Source: Chaunax sp. Z400 (Eukaryota; Chordata; Actinopteri; Lophiiformes; Chaunacidae). Taken from it: a stretch of DNA of 64,000 bases. Below, piece by piece: positions 34,119 through 46,800 of the stretch. The first letter of the stretch is position 1. The number at the start of each line of letters is the position of its first letter. The position numbers were made by a program, and so were the translations under genes. The stretch covers positions 5,926,408 through 5,990,407 of the forward strand of contig CM075192.1 in the NCBI GenBank assembly GCA_037577475.1. Direction: 5' to 3'. The notes under the pieces are model-generated. The model searched no databases and was not told where the DNA came from. It worked only from the letters and a program-made list of their open reading frames with translations.

Positions 34119-37100
34119 ATTTTTAATCTTCCCTGATCTCTGCCAGTTGCTCCGGTGCGTAGTGGCATGTCTTTTGAGCTTTCCAGCAATATGAACTCCA
34201 AGGGTCATGGACCCGGTCAAACTGTATATGAGACTCTGATGAAAAACTGTAATTAAATCTCTTGAGGATGGTCAGATGCTGAGAGATCAGGTCAGAAAGG
34301 GTGCTGCTGTTTGAAAGGAAACATGTCAGGCCTGTCCTGATCCATAAAGGAGCACCAGAGCATGAGCTTAGATTCGAGGCCAATTTGTTAGATGACGTGA
34401 AAAGATTTTCTTTTTTGCCTTCAGTTGATTCAGATGCCTAAAAATGTCAGCACAGATACGCAACTTACCAGCATCTGTAATCAACTCTGCATGTAGAGAA
34501 TGTTCTTCTATCAGGAACATCCTGAGTTTTTAACTTGTACAGTCGGCCAAAAACCTTCAGCCATGAAAATCAGAGGACGGCTGTGTGAAGCAAACAGTTA
34601 TGATGCTCTGCTCCCATTTCCTAACAGATGGGTCTTCAATGGTCACCCCTTGATGAAATTAACAGTTTCCACTGCTCTGTCCAGCACGTCCCAAAGTTCT
34701 TTCAGCAGTGTTATATACTGACCACGTACTGACTGACCAGTCATATGTGGAGTCATGTGTTGATGTTGTGACATTGGGGAAAGGGTCATGTGAGACAAAT
34801 TTTTATGTATCAGGCGGGTAATGATCTGCATTTTCACGATGAGTTTTGTTTTTTTGAATTTTATCATGTGACATCAGCAACATCAGAGTTTTTTTTTCAT
34901 GGCATCCTGCTTGAGTATGGCTGCTGTAAATACACTAATAGATAGATTATTTTTTATTTTGTTCCAAGAATTGGAAATACAGACACGTCAACAGTTACAA
35001 CTCAGGGGGGCCTCTTATCGGCTGTGTTTTAACATGCAAGTTTTGCTGCAGTCCTACAAAGATCTACAAATGTGCATTAAGATTTGTCTGTGAGCCTCAG
35101 TAATACAGCCTGTATACCACTAGTAGGCGGTAGGACATATTGGAATGTGCTGCTGTTCTTCTGAATAAGGAAAACTTTAATGTTGACATATCTCAACTGA
35201 TATCAATATGTTCTGCCATTAATATGGATGTAAACATTCACAGATTTGTCTATGCCTTTAAAAATCACATCCAAATCTTGATATGAATTTGGGTATTTTT
35301 TATACAGTTACAGTGATGACACATGCACCAAATCTGGATGTATTTTTACAGAATCCGGTACACATTTAGAGACGATTTCACACATTTATAAATACAATCA
35401 CACACAGATTGAGCTACAGCCACACAACTCTCCCAACACATCTCCTTTTTTACTGAAATGAACTGAACACAGCACCAATCGTTTCAGATTGGTGTGTCAT
35501 ACCATGTAATATAACAGAGTCACTCCCTGCTTGTCACAGACATGCATTTGCAAATCATATATATGTTAATTTATTATTTACATAATATGTATTTGCAGTC
35601 ATGGCCATTCGAATCAAAGTTGCATCCAAAAGTGTGAGCACTTTACAACAGCAGCTTAGATTATTCTGATTAATTTCAAAAGTGGTTTAAATCCAGAGTG
35701 GCAGTCATTATTGTTTCCACACCTCGCCTCATTCATCATCCAGTCAGCCGGCATAACAGAAGGACTTTTTCAATTTCAGATGAGCTAAAAGAACGCTTGA
35801 GAACACACAAGTGCCATCCTTCATGGACTTATTTTACATCTGAAGCTACTTACAATTTGTGATGAAGGGGTTTTCACTTTCAGTTCAAGAGCTAGTTTGC
35901 ACTTAAACTTGCATTAATTTCCTGGTGTGACAAAAACAGCTCATTGAAGAATATTGACCTGAGGTACTTGTTGGCCTTAACCTCTGGTTGGAAAACTGTT
36001 TGTGTGTTTGTTTAATTAACAACATGCCAACAGTGGAAGTGTTGGAAGTCTGCTTTGCATATAATACTCAGGCACAAATCAAAAGAAGAAATATGGAAAA
36101 AGCCAAGAGGACAATGTAGAGCTGTGATCACACAGATAGGCCTGATCACTGTCAGCTTGTCTCCTTTGCTGACAGCATGTCTGGTAAAAAAAATGTCATC
36201 TTATCAGCTTTAACATTCCAGACATATGTTTATTCAGGTGTTAAAAGTGTGGCCCTCCATAGATCCTATCTCAAGTAGCTGGGAGACAAATCCACAGCTC
36301 TCCTGAGAATAGCTGTTCAGGGATTCTGTGGAGATATACACCCAATGACAGTTAGCATTATGTTCATATTATATGAACATTCAAAGCAGACTTCAGACTA
36401 CTGCTAGGTTTGCAATAACACTTTGAATATCAATGCTGTAACTATGTCTCTCTGAAGAAACCTTTACTTCACTCAGAGAGCGTACATCATTTCTCCTAAA
36501 AGCATGATAGTTTGACCCTCATAATCTGACTCCTTCAACATGAAAACCTGCCCCAAGAATCACATTGGTATCATTATTAGTGTCATAGTCATTCAAGAAA
36601 AGCAATATTTCACTAATGGAGGAAAGCCTGCAAGCTAGTTCCAGCTGACAACTTCAGCTGCCCTGCTGTACACACAGTGCTCACATGGCAATGCCTTCGT
36701 CATCAAACACACCCTCCCAATTTGTTGGGTGATTTAAGATGCAACAATTTCCCATCTGCCCCTCTGCCTGTCAATGCTGCTGCTGCTCTCTGTGCATATT
36801 GCTGCCTGCACTTTCAGCCACACCACCATCAGCCTCTGGTTAGGGGATTAAAGAAGTTTGCTCATCACTCCCCAATACCTTTGTGTAAACATATCTGTGG
36901 GGAGCGATAAGGTCGACGTCTTGATGCCAAACCCAAATGACTGTATGTTCAGCTGCTGTAATAATAGACATTTTTAAAATTGTGAGCTCTCTGACTGAAA
37001 TGGTGGTTTTCTTTAGGATCTAGCTTCAAAATGTGATGTTTTTCCATGACACATGTCCGACTCATCCTCCCAGATTCATGGTAATCCAAGTACTTTAGGT

Positions 37101-37139
37101 GGAATTGATGAAAACTCTCAAAAAAGCAGAACAAATTCC

Positions 37140-37245
37140 AGACTCTGCCCCTTTGTCCAAATCCACACCAAAACGTAACGAGTTCTTCCCTTCTCCATAC
37201 ACAACCATTCTACCAAGTCACATCAAAATATAAAACAAGGTGGAA
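37140..37245. repeat. Dispersed repeat family B fragment
   Basis: CAAATCCACACCAAAACGTAA, GAGTTCTTCCC and CCATTCTACCAAGTCACAT resemble the core of the copies at 43735-43990 and 45755-46008. Confidence 0.5.
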
Positions 37246-37279
37246 GAATCATGACCAAAAAAGGCACAAAACATTAAGG

Positions 37280-37760
37280 TAGTTCAAAAAGTTAAGGCCT
37301 TTATTTTAATGGTCTAGAGTCATTAAAAATACCAACGCGTGTCGGCTTATGCCTTCTTCAGGTGTAGAGACACAAGGAAACATCATGTCCGCTGTAAGAA
37401 ATTAAGACTTGCATCCAAAAAGAGATCCTGCATTTAAGAGACTGTTGGACCAGACGTGGCTCCGGAGTGTTTAAGTCTATCCCATAACTCTATCCAACAA
37501 CCCGGCAGAGGAGAGAGATGGTGATGTGAGAGGAGGCGAGCCAGGATCTGGGCCAGGCTAAGAGTGGCCCCGCATAAACCTGCTGTACCCAGCACCTTTT
37601 CCAACAATGACCACTCTCTCATTAACAAAGTGGACGATTTGAAAGTGCGGATTATGGTGATTATGGAGACCTGACTGCATGAAAACATCCCTGAATAAAC
37701 TGTGGACCGAGCAGGTCACACCCTCTACTGTACAGATCACACATGTGACTCTGGTTAGAC
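37280..37760. repeat. Possible dispersed repeat containing a CCAACGCGTGTCGGCTTATG block
   Basis: The block at 37332 (CCAACGCGTGTCGGCTTATG, then CCTTCTTCAGGTGT) is a sequence I associate with a fish interspersed repeat. Its limits and class are unknown to me. No gene is supported in this region. Confidence 0.35.
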
Positions 37761-39788
37761 AAGAGGAAGAGGAGTGTGCTACATGTGCTTACATGATGTC
37801 ATTAGCAGATAGCAAAATAAACAACCAGTGAGCATTTGTATTGTGGCAGGAGATTTCAACCACTTTCACTAAGTTTCGTTATCTATCGTCAGCCGTATCA
37901 TCCATCAGAGGAGAGGATGAAAAAACAAACTGTGTGGTTTGGTGACGCTGCCAGTCTTTCCAAAGAGACTGAACACATGTTCCAGCAATGAAACAAATGT
38001 TGAGTTCAAACAAAAGTGAATTTTGCAAGGAGAGACAATCTATGTGAATGCACATATGCATGTGATTTGTGATATGATGGAGATCAGTTTTTTTTTAAAC
38101 TTGTGCTGCCGTCTTAAATAAAAAAAATAAACAATTCAGCCTAAAAGAGACTTTATTTAGTTCTCTTTGAGGACGTCATGTTTTTATGGACTGAAAGGAA
38201 TTTATTTACGGTGCAAATTTAGAGACGAATAGTTTATTGCAGTTTATTTTTCATATTTGTCCTGTATAAGCACTGTATTTTGCCTTGCACTGTATATGTT
38301 GTTCAATAAAAATGTGAACTATACTTCAGTCTGGCAAAAAATGTGAGCCACATGAGCCAAAACATATTTGTAGGTGTCTAACTGCTGAATCACAGCAGGT
38401 AAGGAGCGTCGACTTACTGGACCTTTTGTCATTTTATTTGAGTAACCATGATTTAGTGGCATTTAACAATGACACTGCAGATTACAACCAAGTGAACACT
38501 CACATCTCACCCACTAAAAGGCCCTCTAGAGTCAGGTTTGTCCATTACTCCCTCCTTAGTTTGCCAGTGCGTCTAAATATGTGTGCGAAGCATCCAGCCT
38601 TTTCCTTGTAAGTTATTTTGGAATCTTCTCTGCTCTTTTGACCTTGTCTGCTCACAATTGTTTGTTTTTTTGGTTTGTGTTGAACTGCCTTCGTATTTTT
38701 TGCCCGTACCTGCCTCAGTTTCTTCTCATGTGTATTTTCCTCTGTTATATAATTAAATGCCTGAGCTGCACTGCCTTCTGCGTCTGCATCTGGGTCCTCA
38801 TATGACTGCTCCTAGCAGAAAGCCCTGTGAGAAAAGAACCTTAGGTTGATTGTGTCAAACTAATTGTCATATTTTTCACATCGTTTTACAAGAGCCATTC
38901 CTGGTCAGGGATTGTGTTACACAGTTTTTTCTTTTGGCAAAAAATGTAAAATGAGGGAGGAATTGATGACTTATCACTTCAACCCACTTAATACTGCTTA
39001 GATAATATGGTGTTTATACAGTCCATTACTCAATGTCAGAGTAAAACTGAACATTTACTCGCAGCCCACATACAGTAGGAGGCAATCCAGCCTGAACACA
39101 ACACGACTGACTCATACTGTACCAGCTCAGCCTTTTCCAGAATGTTTGTGTATAACAAGTCATAATGTGCCATTAATGAACTCATGGACACAGCATCAGA
39201 ATAATAGTGTGCAGCACAAAGGGCATGACGAAGTAATCACATTATGCCTTCAGCTCAGGGATAATAAAACACTTGAGGGAACATTGGGACACGTAATCCA
39301 ATTTGCCTTGGCACCAGTCCATCTTCTGTATAACCGCACCTCGCAAACATAATCATGAGGAGTGAACCCCTGCAAAAAGAGTTATTACTACATAATACTA
39401 TGTACCACAGATTGTACACAGCATGATGGATCTCAATGCACTTTCAACTCCCAATCATTTGCTGCAGTAAAAGCAAGATGAGTTATCTTAGAAAACGGAG
39501 TCACAGCCACTGCTGTGTCACGTTTCTACAGTTCATCCCTAATTAGTGGCAATAGTACAAAAGCATTAAGACACACACAGACAGTTAATTTGGCTGCATC
39601 ATATTTACCATGACTGTGCTCAAAATCACACACTATTGTACTACATACTCAGTATGTAGTGCATATACTGTTAAACCAATGATTATGTGCAATATTACTG
39701 AAATGTATGCTAGCAGTACACCTTCTCTAGATCACACGACCATATGGATCATGACATTATATGTTATATAATATATAGTTATAAGTCA

Positions 39789-39814
39789 TAAGATAAGATA
39801 AGATAAGATAAGAT
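39789..39814. repeat. (AAGAT)n microsatellite
   Basis: Five AAGAT units in tandem. Confidence 0.9.
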
Positions 39815-40009
39815 ACGGCTCTGAAATCATACACATTTTCATCCAACTGGCTCCCATTCTTTAGAGACCCACGGACAGTTTAATGCAACTCCACCTCAGT
39901 GTTTATCACGAGGACGACAGCTTCACTGCAATCAGTTTCACTGTATGAACCTGGACTGCATATGTGATCTATTGGATGTGAAGAAGAACACAGAACATTA
40001 CATGGTTGA

Positions 40010-40346
40010 ACATGTCTGTGTCCCTCCCTCCCCCTCCCTCTCTCCCTCTCCCTACGCCTCTCTCTCTCTCTCCCCCAACCTTTCTCTCTCTCTATCTCTC
40101 TCACCCCAACCGGTCATCGCAGAGGGCTGCCCACCATGAGTCTTGGATCTGCTCGATGTTTCTGCCTTTTTAAAAAAGGAGGTTTTTCCTCGCCACTGTC
40201 GCCAAGTGTTTGCTCATGGTGGATTGTTGGGTGTAGAATGAAGAGTCGGTCTAGACCTGCTCTTTTTGTAAAGTGCCTTGATATAACTTTTGTTGTGATT
40301 TGGCGCTATACAAATAAATTGAATTGAAATTGAATTGAATTGAATC
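40010..40346 (+). mobile_element. L2-like LINE 3' UTR end
   Basis: A CT-rich tract (40020-40105) precedes a conserved terminal block. The block runs GTCTTGGATCTGCTCGATG, AAAGGAGGTTTTTCCTCGCC, CACTGTCGCCAAGTG, GGTCTAGACCTGCTC, TTTGGCGCTATACAAATAAA and a TTGAA-type tail. A clear second copy is at 58741-58925, where it directly follows RT-like sequence; that supports L2-type LINE 3' ends. Confidence 0.75.
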
Positions 40347-40359
40347 CTGTGTGTCAGGA

Positions 40360-40620
40360 GATTTAAATTGATGAAGTTAAGTTGTAGTGACTGCTGAATG
40401 ATAATAATACCTGACTTTTAAGGGAAATGGGAGATGACACTGATCAATGTTATGTCCAAAAAACACACCTATGAAAAATTAAGGGACTAAATGAAACCCT
40501 TTTGGTCTTGTGCCTTACTTTGTGCTCAGATTGTGCACCCCTTATGTGGCAAAAGTGAGTGGGACACGCCCTAAACGCATTTGCACCATGGACTATGGAT
40601 CGTTAAAATGAGGCCCAATG
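40360..40620 (+). repeat. Dispersed repeat family A, plus orientation
   Basis: Shares TTTTAAGGGAAATGGGAGA, AATTAAGGGACTAA, GGGACACGCCCTAAACGCA, TTTGCACCATG and GATCGTTAAAAT with the copy at 11225-11585. Confidence 0.65.
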
Positions 40621-40988
40621 AATATTTTTGAGATGTATGTGTTGAGAATGCAATCAGCTGTTGGTTGAGGATGTCTAATATGGCAGCGCCATCTAAAAGT
40701 CTTCTACTGAAATATATTATTTTCATTCCATTATGTAACCAACATATTTACATACTGAATAACCAAACCCTCATAAAAAATTCGAGAACAATGTGTACTG
40801 TGCTGTAAAGAGAAAAGCCTCCTTGAAATCCATTTACTTTATAAAAGCAACGAATGACAGCTGAATAATTCAACTGACACTCCCTCATTAAATATAAGCA
40901 CACAACTTTGGGGGACAGCATGGAGGATGAGAGCAAAACAGGGACAGATGGAACCCTGGGATATGGTGTTGACTAATGGATCAAAGAT

Positions 40989-41008
40989 TGTGTGTGTGTG
41001 TGTGTGTG
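40989..41008. repeat. (TG)n microsatellite
   Basis: Ten TG dinucleotides. Confidence 0.9.
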
Positions 41009-41934
41009 ATGGGAAGAGTGAAAACAGAGTGAAAACAAGCGACACGAAGGAGACATGGAGCCAAAAGAGGGAGAGATCCGCTGAACCATGTTGAATGTTA
41101 TAGACTGTATTTCTGCATTATAGAAATAGGAAATATGAATGCATTTTTGTATGTGCACAAACTTTTCTCCAATTTTAAGGATACATTTGTCAAAATGTGT
41201 GTAAAGCTGGACTCAAACTACAGGAGATCTGGGCCGATTTCACGCACATTCATCCCTTCTGACAATCGGAGAAAACTGGTCTAGAACTTTGATGGATCCC
41301 GATGTTTATTCCAGATTATCTGGTGACGTGTGTCCAGTTTTACACCTCCCTTGTACATGGATAAAACTAATGGTGCTGCAAAAAATAGTAAACATTTGAG
41401 CTTTTTAGGGTAATGTTAGATAGCATACTACTATTGATATTAAACTGACAGTTAAAGTCTCACTCTGCTTTTAGTTCGTGCTAACAGCCTCGTCCATTTC
41501 TTTGTCCTAATTTTGAATCTTGTAGTGTGTGCATGTTTCAGACTAAAGAAAAGATATGATAGTAAGTAACATATGTGGTGATTCTCGTTATGTGTGAGAT
41601 GAAACCCGATTCCAAAACATCTGTTAGCCTGGCTTAAGTGAGCACTTCACCTTTGCCAAGATAATCTATCCACCTCACAGGTGTGACATATCAAGATGCA
41701 GAATAAACAACATGATTACTGCACAGGTCTGCTTTGGGCTGGTAACAATTAAAGGCCACAGCTTTATCTCTCAACACAATGCCACAGATGTCACTAATCT
41801 CGAGGGAGCATGTAATTAGTATGCATGAATGTCAACTAGAGCTGTTGTTCATGAATTAATTGATCATTTTACTACCATAAACTGTCTTCTTGTTGTTTCA
41901 GGGAATCTGGCTGCACATTCCAAAGGTTAGATTT

Positions 41935-42160
41935 TAATGATGGCATTAGAATACACAGATACCGTGATCCTGAGGCCCATTGTGACTCTATTAATCCGCT
42001 GCCATCACCTCATGCTGTAGCATGATAATGCACGGCCCTATGTAGAAGGATCTGTACACAATTCATGGAGGCTGAAAACGTCCCACTTCTTGCATGGCCT
42101 GCATACTCACCAGACATGTCACCACTGAGCATGGGTGAGATGCTCTGGATTGACGGGTAT
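41935..42160 (+). pseudogene. Tc1-like transposase fragment
   Basis: Plus-strand translation in shifting frames gives DNARPYV and then, one frame over, blocks equivalent to FLEAENVP-LAWPAYSPDMSP. These are the conserved catalytic-core end of Tc1-like transposases (second catalytic aspartate region and the PDxSP block). Frame breaks and loss of the flanks make it a relic. Confidence 0.75.
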
Positions 42161-42284
42161 GTCAAGTATGTCACAGGAAACACGATCAGTGCCAAGAGAT
42201 AAATGGAAACTGGACTACAATACAACAAAAGTAAATTCAGAAATAGCATATTTATGAAAATCAATGAAGTTGATTAGGTACAAC

Positions 42285-42410
42285 TTTAGATACGTTCTCT
42301 TTGTATTGTCTTCATTTAATTTCATGCAAAAAAGATTAGGAAATTATCACATTTTGTTTAATTGATGTTTTGCAGTGTCCCATTTTTTTTGTAATCGGGG
42401 TTGTTGTACA
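42285..42410 (+). repeat. Terminal fragment of a DNA-transposon-like repeat
   Basis: TTTGCAGTGTCCCATTTTTT and GTAATCGGGGTTGT resemble the terminal block of a widespread fish DNA transposon. Only this end is visible, so the assignment is tentative. Confidence 0.45.
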
Positions 42411-43089
42411 GATTCAAAGAAGTTGCAGAACAATTTAAAAAGCTTTAATTAAAGCTTGTTTGCAGTAAAATAAAAAGAAGAGGTGTTTCTCTGATTTTTA
42501 GCTCTGCTGATTTGTTCACATCCAACCATAACATAAGTGCTTTATACTTTATATGGATGTATACTATGGAGAAGATAACTAGCCTCCACAGTCACCTTAA
42601 AATCATCTTTCCATCCAAAACTCCCAAAAAAAATTAGAGCATAAACAAAATATTAAAAGACACATGTATTTATCATGATTCATTTCTGTGTAAAGGTTGG
42701 CAATTAAGAAAGTATAGTTTGCTGGATATTCTCAAAAATGATTATGGCTTAACAGACAGACATACCGATGACAATATCCCCGTCATTTCATGGTGGTGGG
42801 CATACAAATTTTAAATGACTCAGGAAAAATGCTGAGGAAATCAGCTTGAGGTCCTCAATGGTAGCTATGAGCTTGAGCCCAGCAGAGAATAATAGGTCTA
42901 TTTACCACTAATCGCTTACATCCTTCAAAACATCACAGTGTCTCCCTTCGTCCATAATAATCTATATGCTGCTGAGGCTACCTCTTAAGAGCATAACTCT
43001 AGGTTTATATTCAAGATACTGTATCACAGATCCTCTCATGAGAGGAGAACACTTTATAGTCTGTGTGCTCCCTTAAGGAGACATATTTG

Positions 43090-43231
<142 letters not shown>

Positions 43232-43734
43232 CTAATTAACGGCAGTAATTAAGAGGGAGGTTGGTAAATGATGGAGTCGGGGGAACATCTGCTTCAACAG
43301 GAGAAGTGGGTCACAGTGGAGAGAGAACAAAGTAGACTGAGGTGTCCCAGAGCCTGGAGGAAAAGGCCACTGATGATATAAATCCTGTTTTTTTCTCCTC
43401 AATAAACCGTCTCACTGAAACAAGGGGCTCCGCCCAAAAGATATTCATAGTTACAATTTCACCTTGCAGGAAATTAGCTCTACACTACCCTCCAATTACA
43501 CCCACTAATTCTGTAAAGATGGTTATGAACGTCTTATAAACCATCTTTGGCTAAAGGGTAAGTCTGGTCTTTTCACAGTCTTTTTCATTCCTTGACAATA
43601 ACAACTAGTAGAATGGCACTCAGTAGAGCTCATACAACAACAGTCAGTCTCTATTTCACCAAGCTTATCCAAAATCAAACTCAGAGCCATGTAACCATAT
43701 TTAAAGGTTAGTTGAGTTTCAGCCAAACATTTGT

Positions 43735-43990
43735 GGATCCAGATTTTTAACTGGATCTGCACCAAATTGGACACACTTCTACAGTACATGCCAAAGATCC
43801 ATGCATTACTCCCTGGGGAATTAGAGATGCATGTTGAAAATGTTCTCCCTCAATGTATAAGAAAGAAAAAAACAATCCTAGATCCACCACTTTATCCAGA
43901 GTCATACCAAAATGTAATGGGGTCTATTATGGCCCACGACCCATCCTTCACCAAATGTCATTGAAAACACAACCTCCTCAGCAGAGGTAC
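43735..43990 (+). repeat. Dispersed repeat family B
   Basis: Contains GGATCTGCACCAAATTGGAC, CCAAAATGTAATGGGGTCT, GGCCCACGACCCATCCTTCA, CCAAATGTCATTGAAAACA and an end CAACCTCCTCAGCAGAGGTA. The last block parallels CATAACCCCCTTGGTGGAGG at 45985-46004, so the two are copies of one family. Confidence 0.6.
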
Positions 43991-44579
43991 AAATGTTGAT
44001 GTATCACCAGCCTCATGCTGCTGGTGTCCTCCTGCTTATGTTTGTGTTTACACTCAGCGTTACACAGGAAAACACACTGTGTATCCTGGAGGCCTGACAA
44101 ACATATCAAATGTGTTTCATTCCTCTTAAAACATTTACAGAGCTGATGTTTTTGAATGGTCCATGTTGTTAGTTCCTCAGTGGTTCCTTTTAAACTACCA
44201 GTTCAAGCTTTTCTGGACTTTCTTGCACCCGCCGCAGTTATGGAGGTGAAATGGGAGAAATAGTAACAACATTGAATCAGCCTCTCTATAAAAGGAGTGA
44301 TGTTGTGACAAATGTGCGAATCACAACCAGGAGATTTAAAAAGGAGCTAGTAGTTAGCAGCTAAGTCAAAGTAGGAGGAGACAACGCAAACTCCTTACCC
44401 TCCAAGCAGAGGACGAGATCAACCGCCATGTAACGGACAATAAGAGATTATTGTTTCCATGTTATTGTTTCGAAAGCATTGCTTGATGCATATATATAAA
44501 ATATTAGATGCAGACGCTGCGTTGTTTCACATCAGGCCTCTTTTGATTCCATAACATCAACATGCTACCTAAAATCACA

Positions 44580-44775
44580 CTGTGGAGTAGCACTATTACA
44601 TTTTGTTCATAATGCATGTTCTGTGGTGTAGAAAAGGGTGTGACAGGCGTGAAAGAGTCTGGAGACGCCGTGGTGAACGTTACGCTGCCTGTAACATCAT
44701 CCAGCATGACCGGTTTGGTGGTGGGTCAGTGATGGTCTGTGGAGGCAGATCCATGGAGGGTCACACAGACCACTT
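44580..44775 (+). pseudogene. Tc1-like transposase fragment
   Basis: A plus-strand frame reads RERVWRRRGERYAACNI, then HDRFGGGSVMV and a GG/EGHTD continuation. These are hallmark Tc1-like transposase blocks preceding the catalytic domain end. It is cut on both sides and followed by T-rich non-homologous sequence. Confidence 0.8.
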
Positions 44776-45339
44776 TTTTTTCTACAAGAAGAAAAAGCTT
44801 AGTTTACTTTATTGTGTTATTTGAGTATCATTGTTCCCTTAAATGTTGATTCCAGCCTATCATATCTTGGCCCTTGTGTGAATAGTTTTGACCACCATTT
44901 TCCATCACTTACTCACTTATTTTTGCATTTTTACAGTAATGGTAAAAAATACAAAAAAGGGCCTAAATTGTAATAAACCAGAACTAGCCTTTAAGGAGAT
45001 ATTAGTGCTCAAACTTAGGTTCAGACTTTCTGGCTCCATTTTCTCCAGATATTGGCAGGTGGTAAATTAATCCAGGTGCCAAAAGGTCTGCTCACAGCGC
45101 AGTGTGACTTCATCTTTGCTTTGCCTGTATTTGTGCCAAACTGCCTCCCACATCCTACAACAGCCCATACATGCTAGCTTTTTAAAAAATGACCTCCCTC
45201 CAAGCATTTCAGCTAAACTTTAGCTTCAGTTCTCATTTTTGTGAAGCCATATTTCTTATAAATTAAAGATGATCTCCTTATTAGTGGAATCAGCTCTCCC
45301 AAATGATCATGTGAACTTTTAATATAATCTTTATTGCCC

Positions 45340-45690
45340 ATCTATCCATTTTCGGCTGCTTATCCATGGTCAGGTCGTGGTGGCAGCAGGCCAAGAAGGG
45401 TACGTCCCTCTCACCAGCAAGACATTCCAGCTCCTACTGGGGGTCCCAAGGCATTCCCAGATGACAGATGTAATCTCTCCTGCACGGGCTTCACCCTGTT
45501 GGACATGCCCCCAAAGCCTTGGAGGCACCCTGGAGGCATCCTAATCAGATGCCCGAACCACCTCCTTGCGACGCCGAGGAGCAGAGGCTCTATTGTGAGC
45601 TCCCTCCAGATGTCTGAGCTCCTCACCCTCTCTAAGGCTGAGCCAAGCCAACCTATGAAGAAAACTCATTTTGGCTGCTTTATTGTGGAA
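45340..45690 (-). mobile_element. RTE/Rex3-like LINE 3' coding fragment
   Basis: A minus-strand frame reads RSSDIWRELTIEPLLLGVARR followed by FGHLIRMPPG, the conserved C-terminal block of fish RTE-type LINEs. The flanking sequence (CATCCTAATCAGATGCCCGA and CTCCAGATGTCTGAGCTCCT on the plus strand) is typical of this repeat. It is truncated and inactive. Confidence 0.75.
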
Positions 45691-45754
45691 AAAAAAATCT
45701 TATTTTCACAGCCAAAATAATCCACTGAAATAATACAACTAGAATGGCAATTAG

Positions 45755-46008
45755 CACAGTGCACACCTCTGCAATCTGACACATTTGTGTAGCTTGCTTG
45801 ACCCATGTCCCAACCTTCTACTATGTTTTGTACAAATTAGTTTTTGGATAATTAGGAAAAATGCTGAAAAACAAAACAAAAAATCACACAATATTAAAGA
45901 AAGTGAAAAAAAATTCCAGGATCCATCATGGATCTGTCAAGGAATTTTTGCATTATCCTGCTGCTAACAACTGGGAGAAAACATAACCCCCTTGGTGGAG
46001 GTAATTAA
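45755..46008 (+). repeat. Dispersed repeat family B
   Basis: It begins GCACACCTCTGCAATCTGAC, passes through CAGGATCCATCATGGATC, and ends AACATAACCCCCTTGGTGG with AGGTAATTAA. The same end appears in modified form at 43970-43990. Confidence 0.55.
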
Positions 46009-46479
46009 TATGAAACTGGCAGAGCCACTTTGTTCTCCATGAAGATCTGAGCAGAAACATGACGTCTGTTATATCAGATATACGGTCACAAATGGGCCGT
46101 GTCACTTTCCTCCTCCAGTTATGAGAAAGGCCTTCATCAACCTTCAACTCACTTTCATTATTGGGAGTGTACAGCTCTGATCAATAATAAATCAACACTG
46201 CTTTTGCATATTATGTGCAATGATCTCTCATCATTTTCCCATGAGTGATCGATGCAATAGACTTCACAAATGTTCCCATTTTAAAAACATGGAAATCTTA
46301 TCAGGCTCAGTGTGAGACATATTTCAGTGAGAGAGATCTGTGCAGCAGTCTGCTTTAATGACCAATGAGAGATAAGACTGTTAATGTAGTCAGGCAGTGA
46401 ACATTCACTTATCCAACTATGAATGTGACACACTTACTATTAACAGTAGAGCTGGAATTCTATGTTTTTTATTATTTGT

Positions 46480-46800
46480 TTTTTAAATGCAGCACATCCC
46501 TGTATGTGTAATAGATGCACACAGAATGCAGTCTACAGACTGGGCCAGCAGGGTCATAAAAAAGATCACTCTGATGAAAGCTAATTAGACGTGGGTGGGT
46601 GAAATAATACATCATTAGTGAGGTAAATATTAATTACATTGCCTTAGCTGCAGAAATGATGAATGTGTGTCCTCCGTCTGTGCCATTTAAGAATAAGAGG
46701 CAGTGGCTTATTATTAACTGTTCAAATCTCCCGACTGACAGGATCTAATGTTCTGTGTTCTGAGTAATAACTGACGTGAGTGTGGTTATTTTATAGCAGC
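46480..46800 (-). repeat. Dispersed repeat family A, reverse orientation
   Basis: Contains GGGTGAAATAATACATCATT, GTGAGGTAAATATTAATTAC and TCTAATGTTCTGTGTTCTGA, collinear with 13100-13380 and 60480-60780. Confidence 0.6.

Noticed and set aside
39645..39672. Short hairpin ACTACATACT-C-AGTATGTAGT
   Set aside because: A perfect but short inverted repeat typical of fish interspersed repeats. No microRNA-like flanks or arm lengths were seen.
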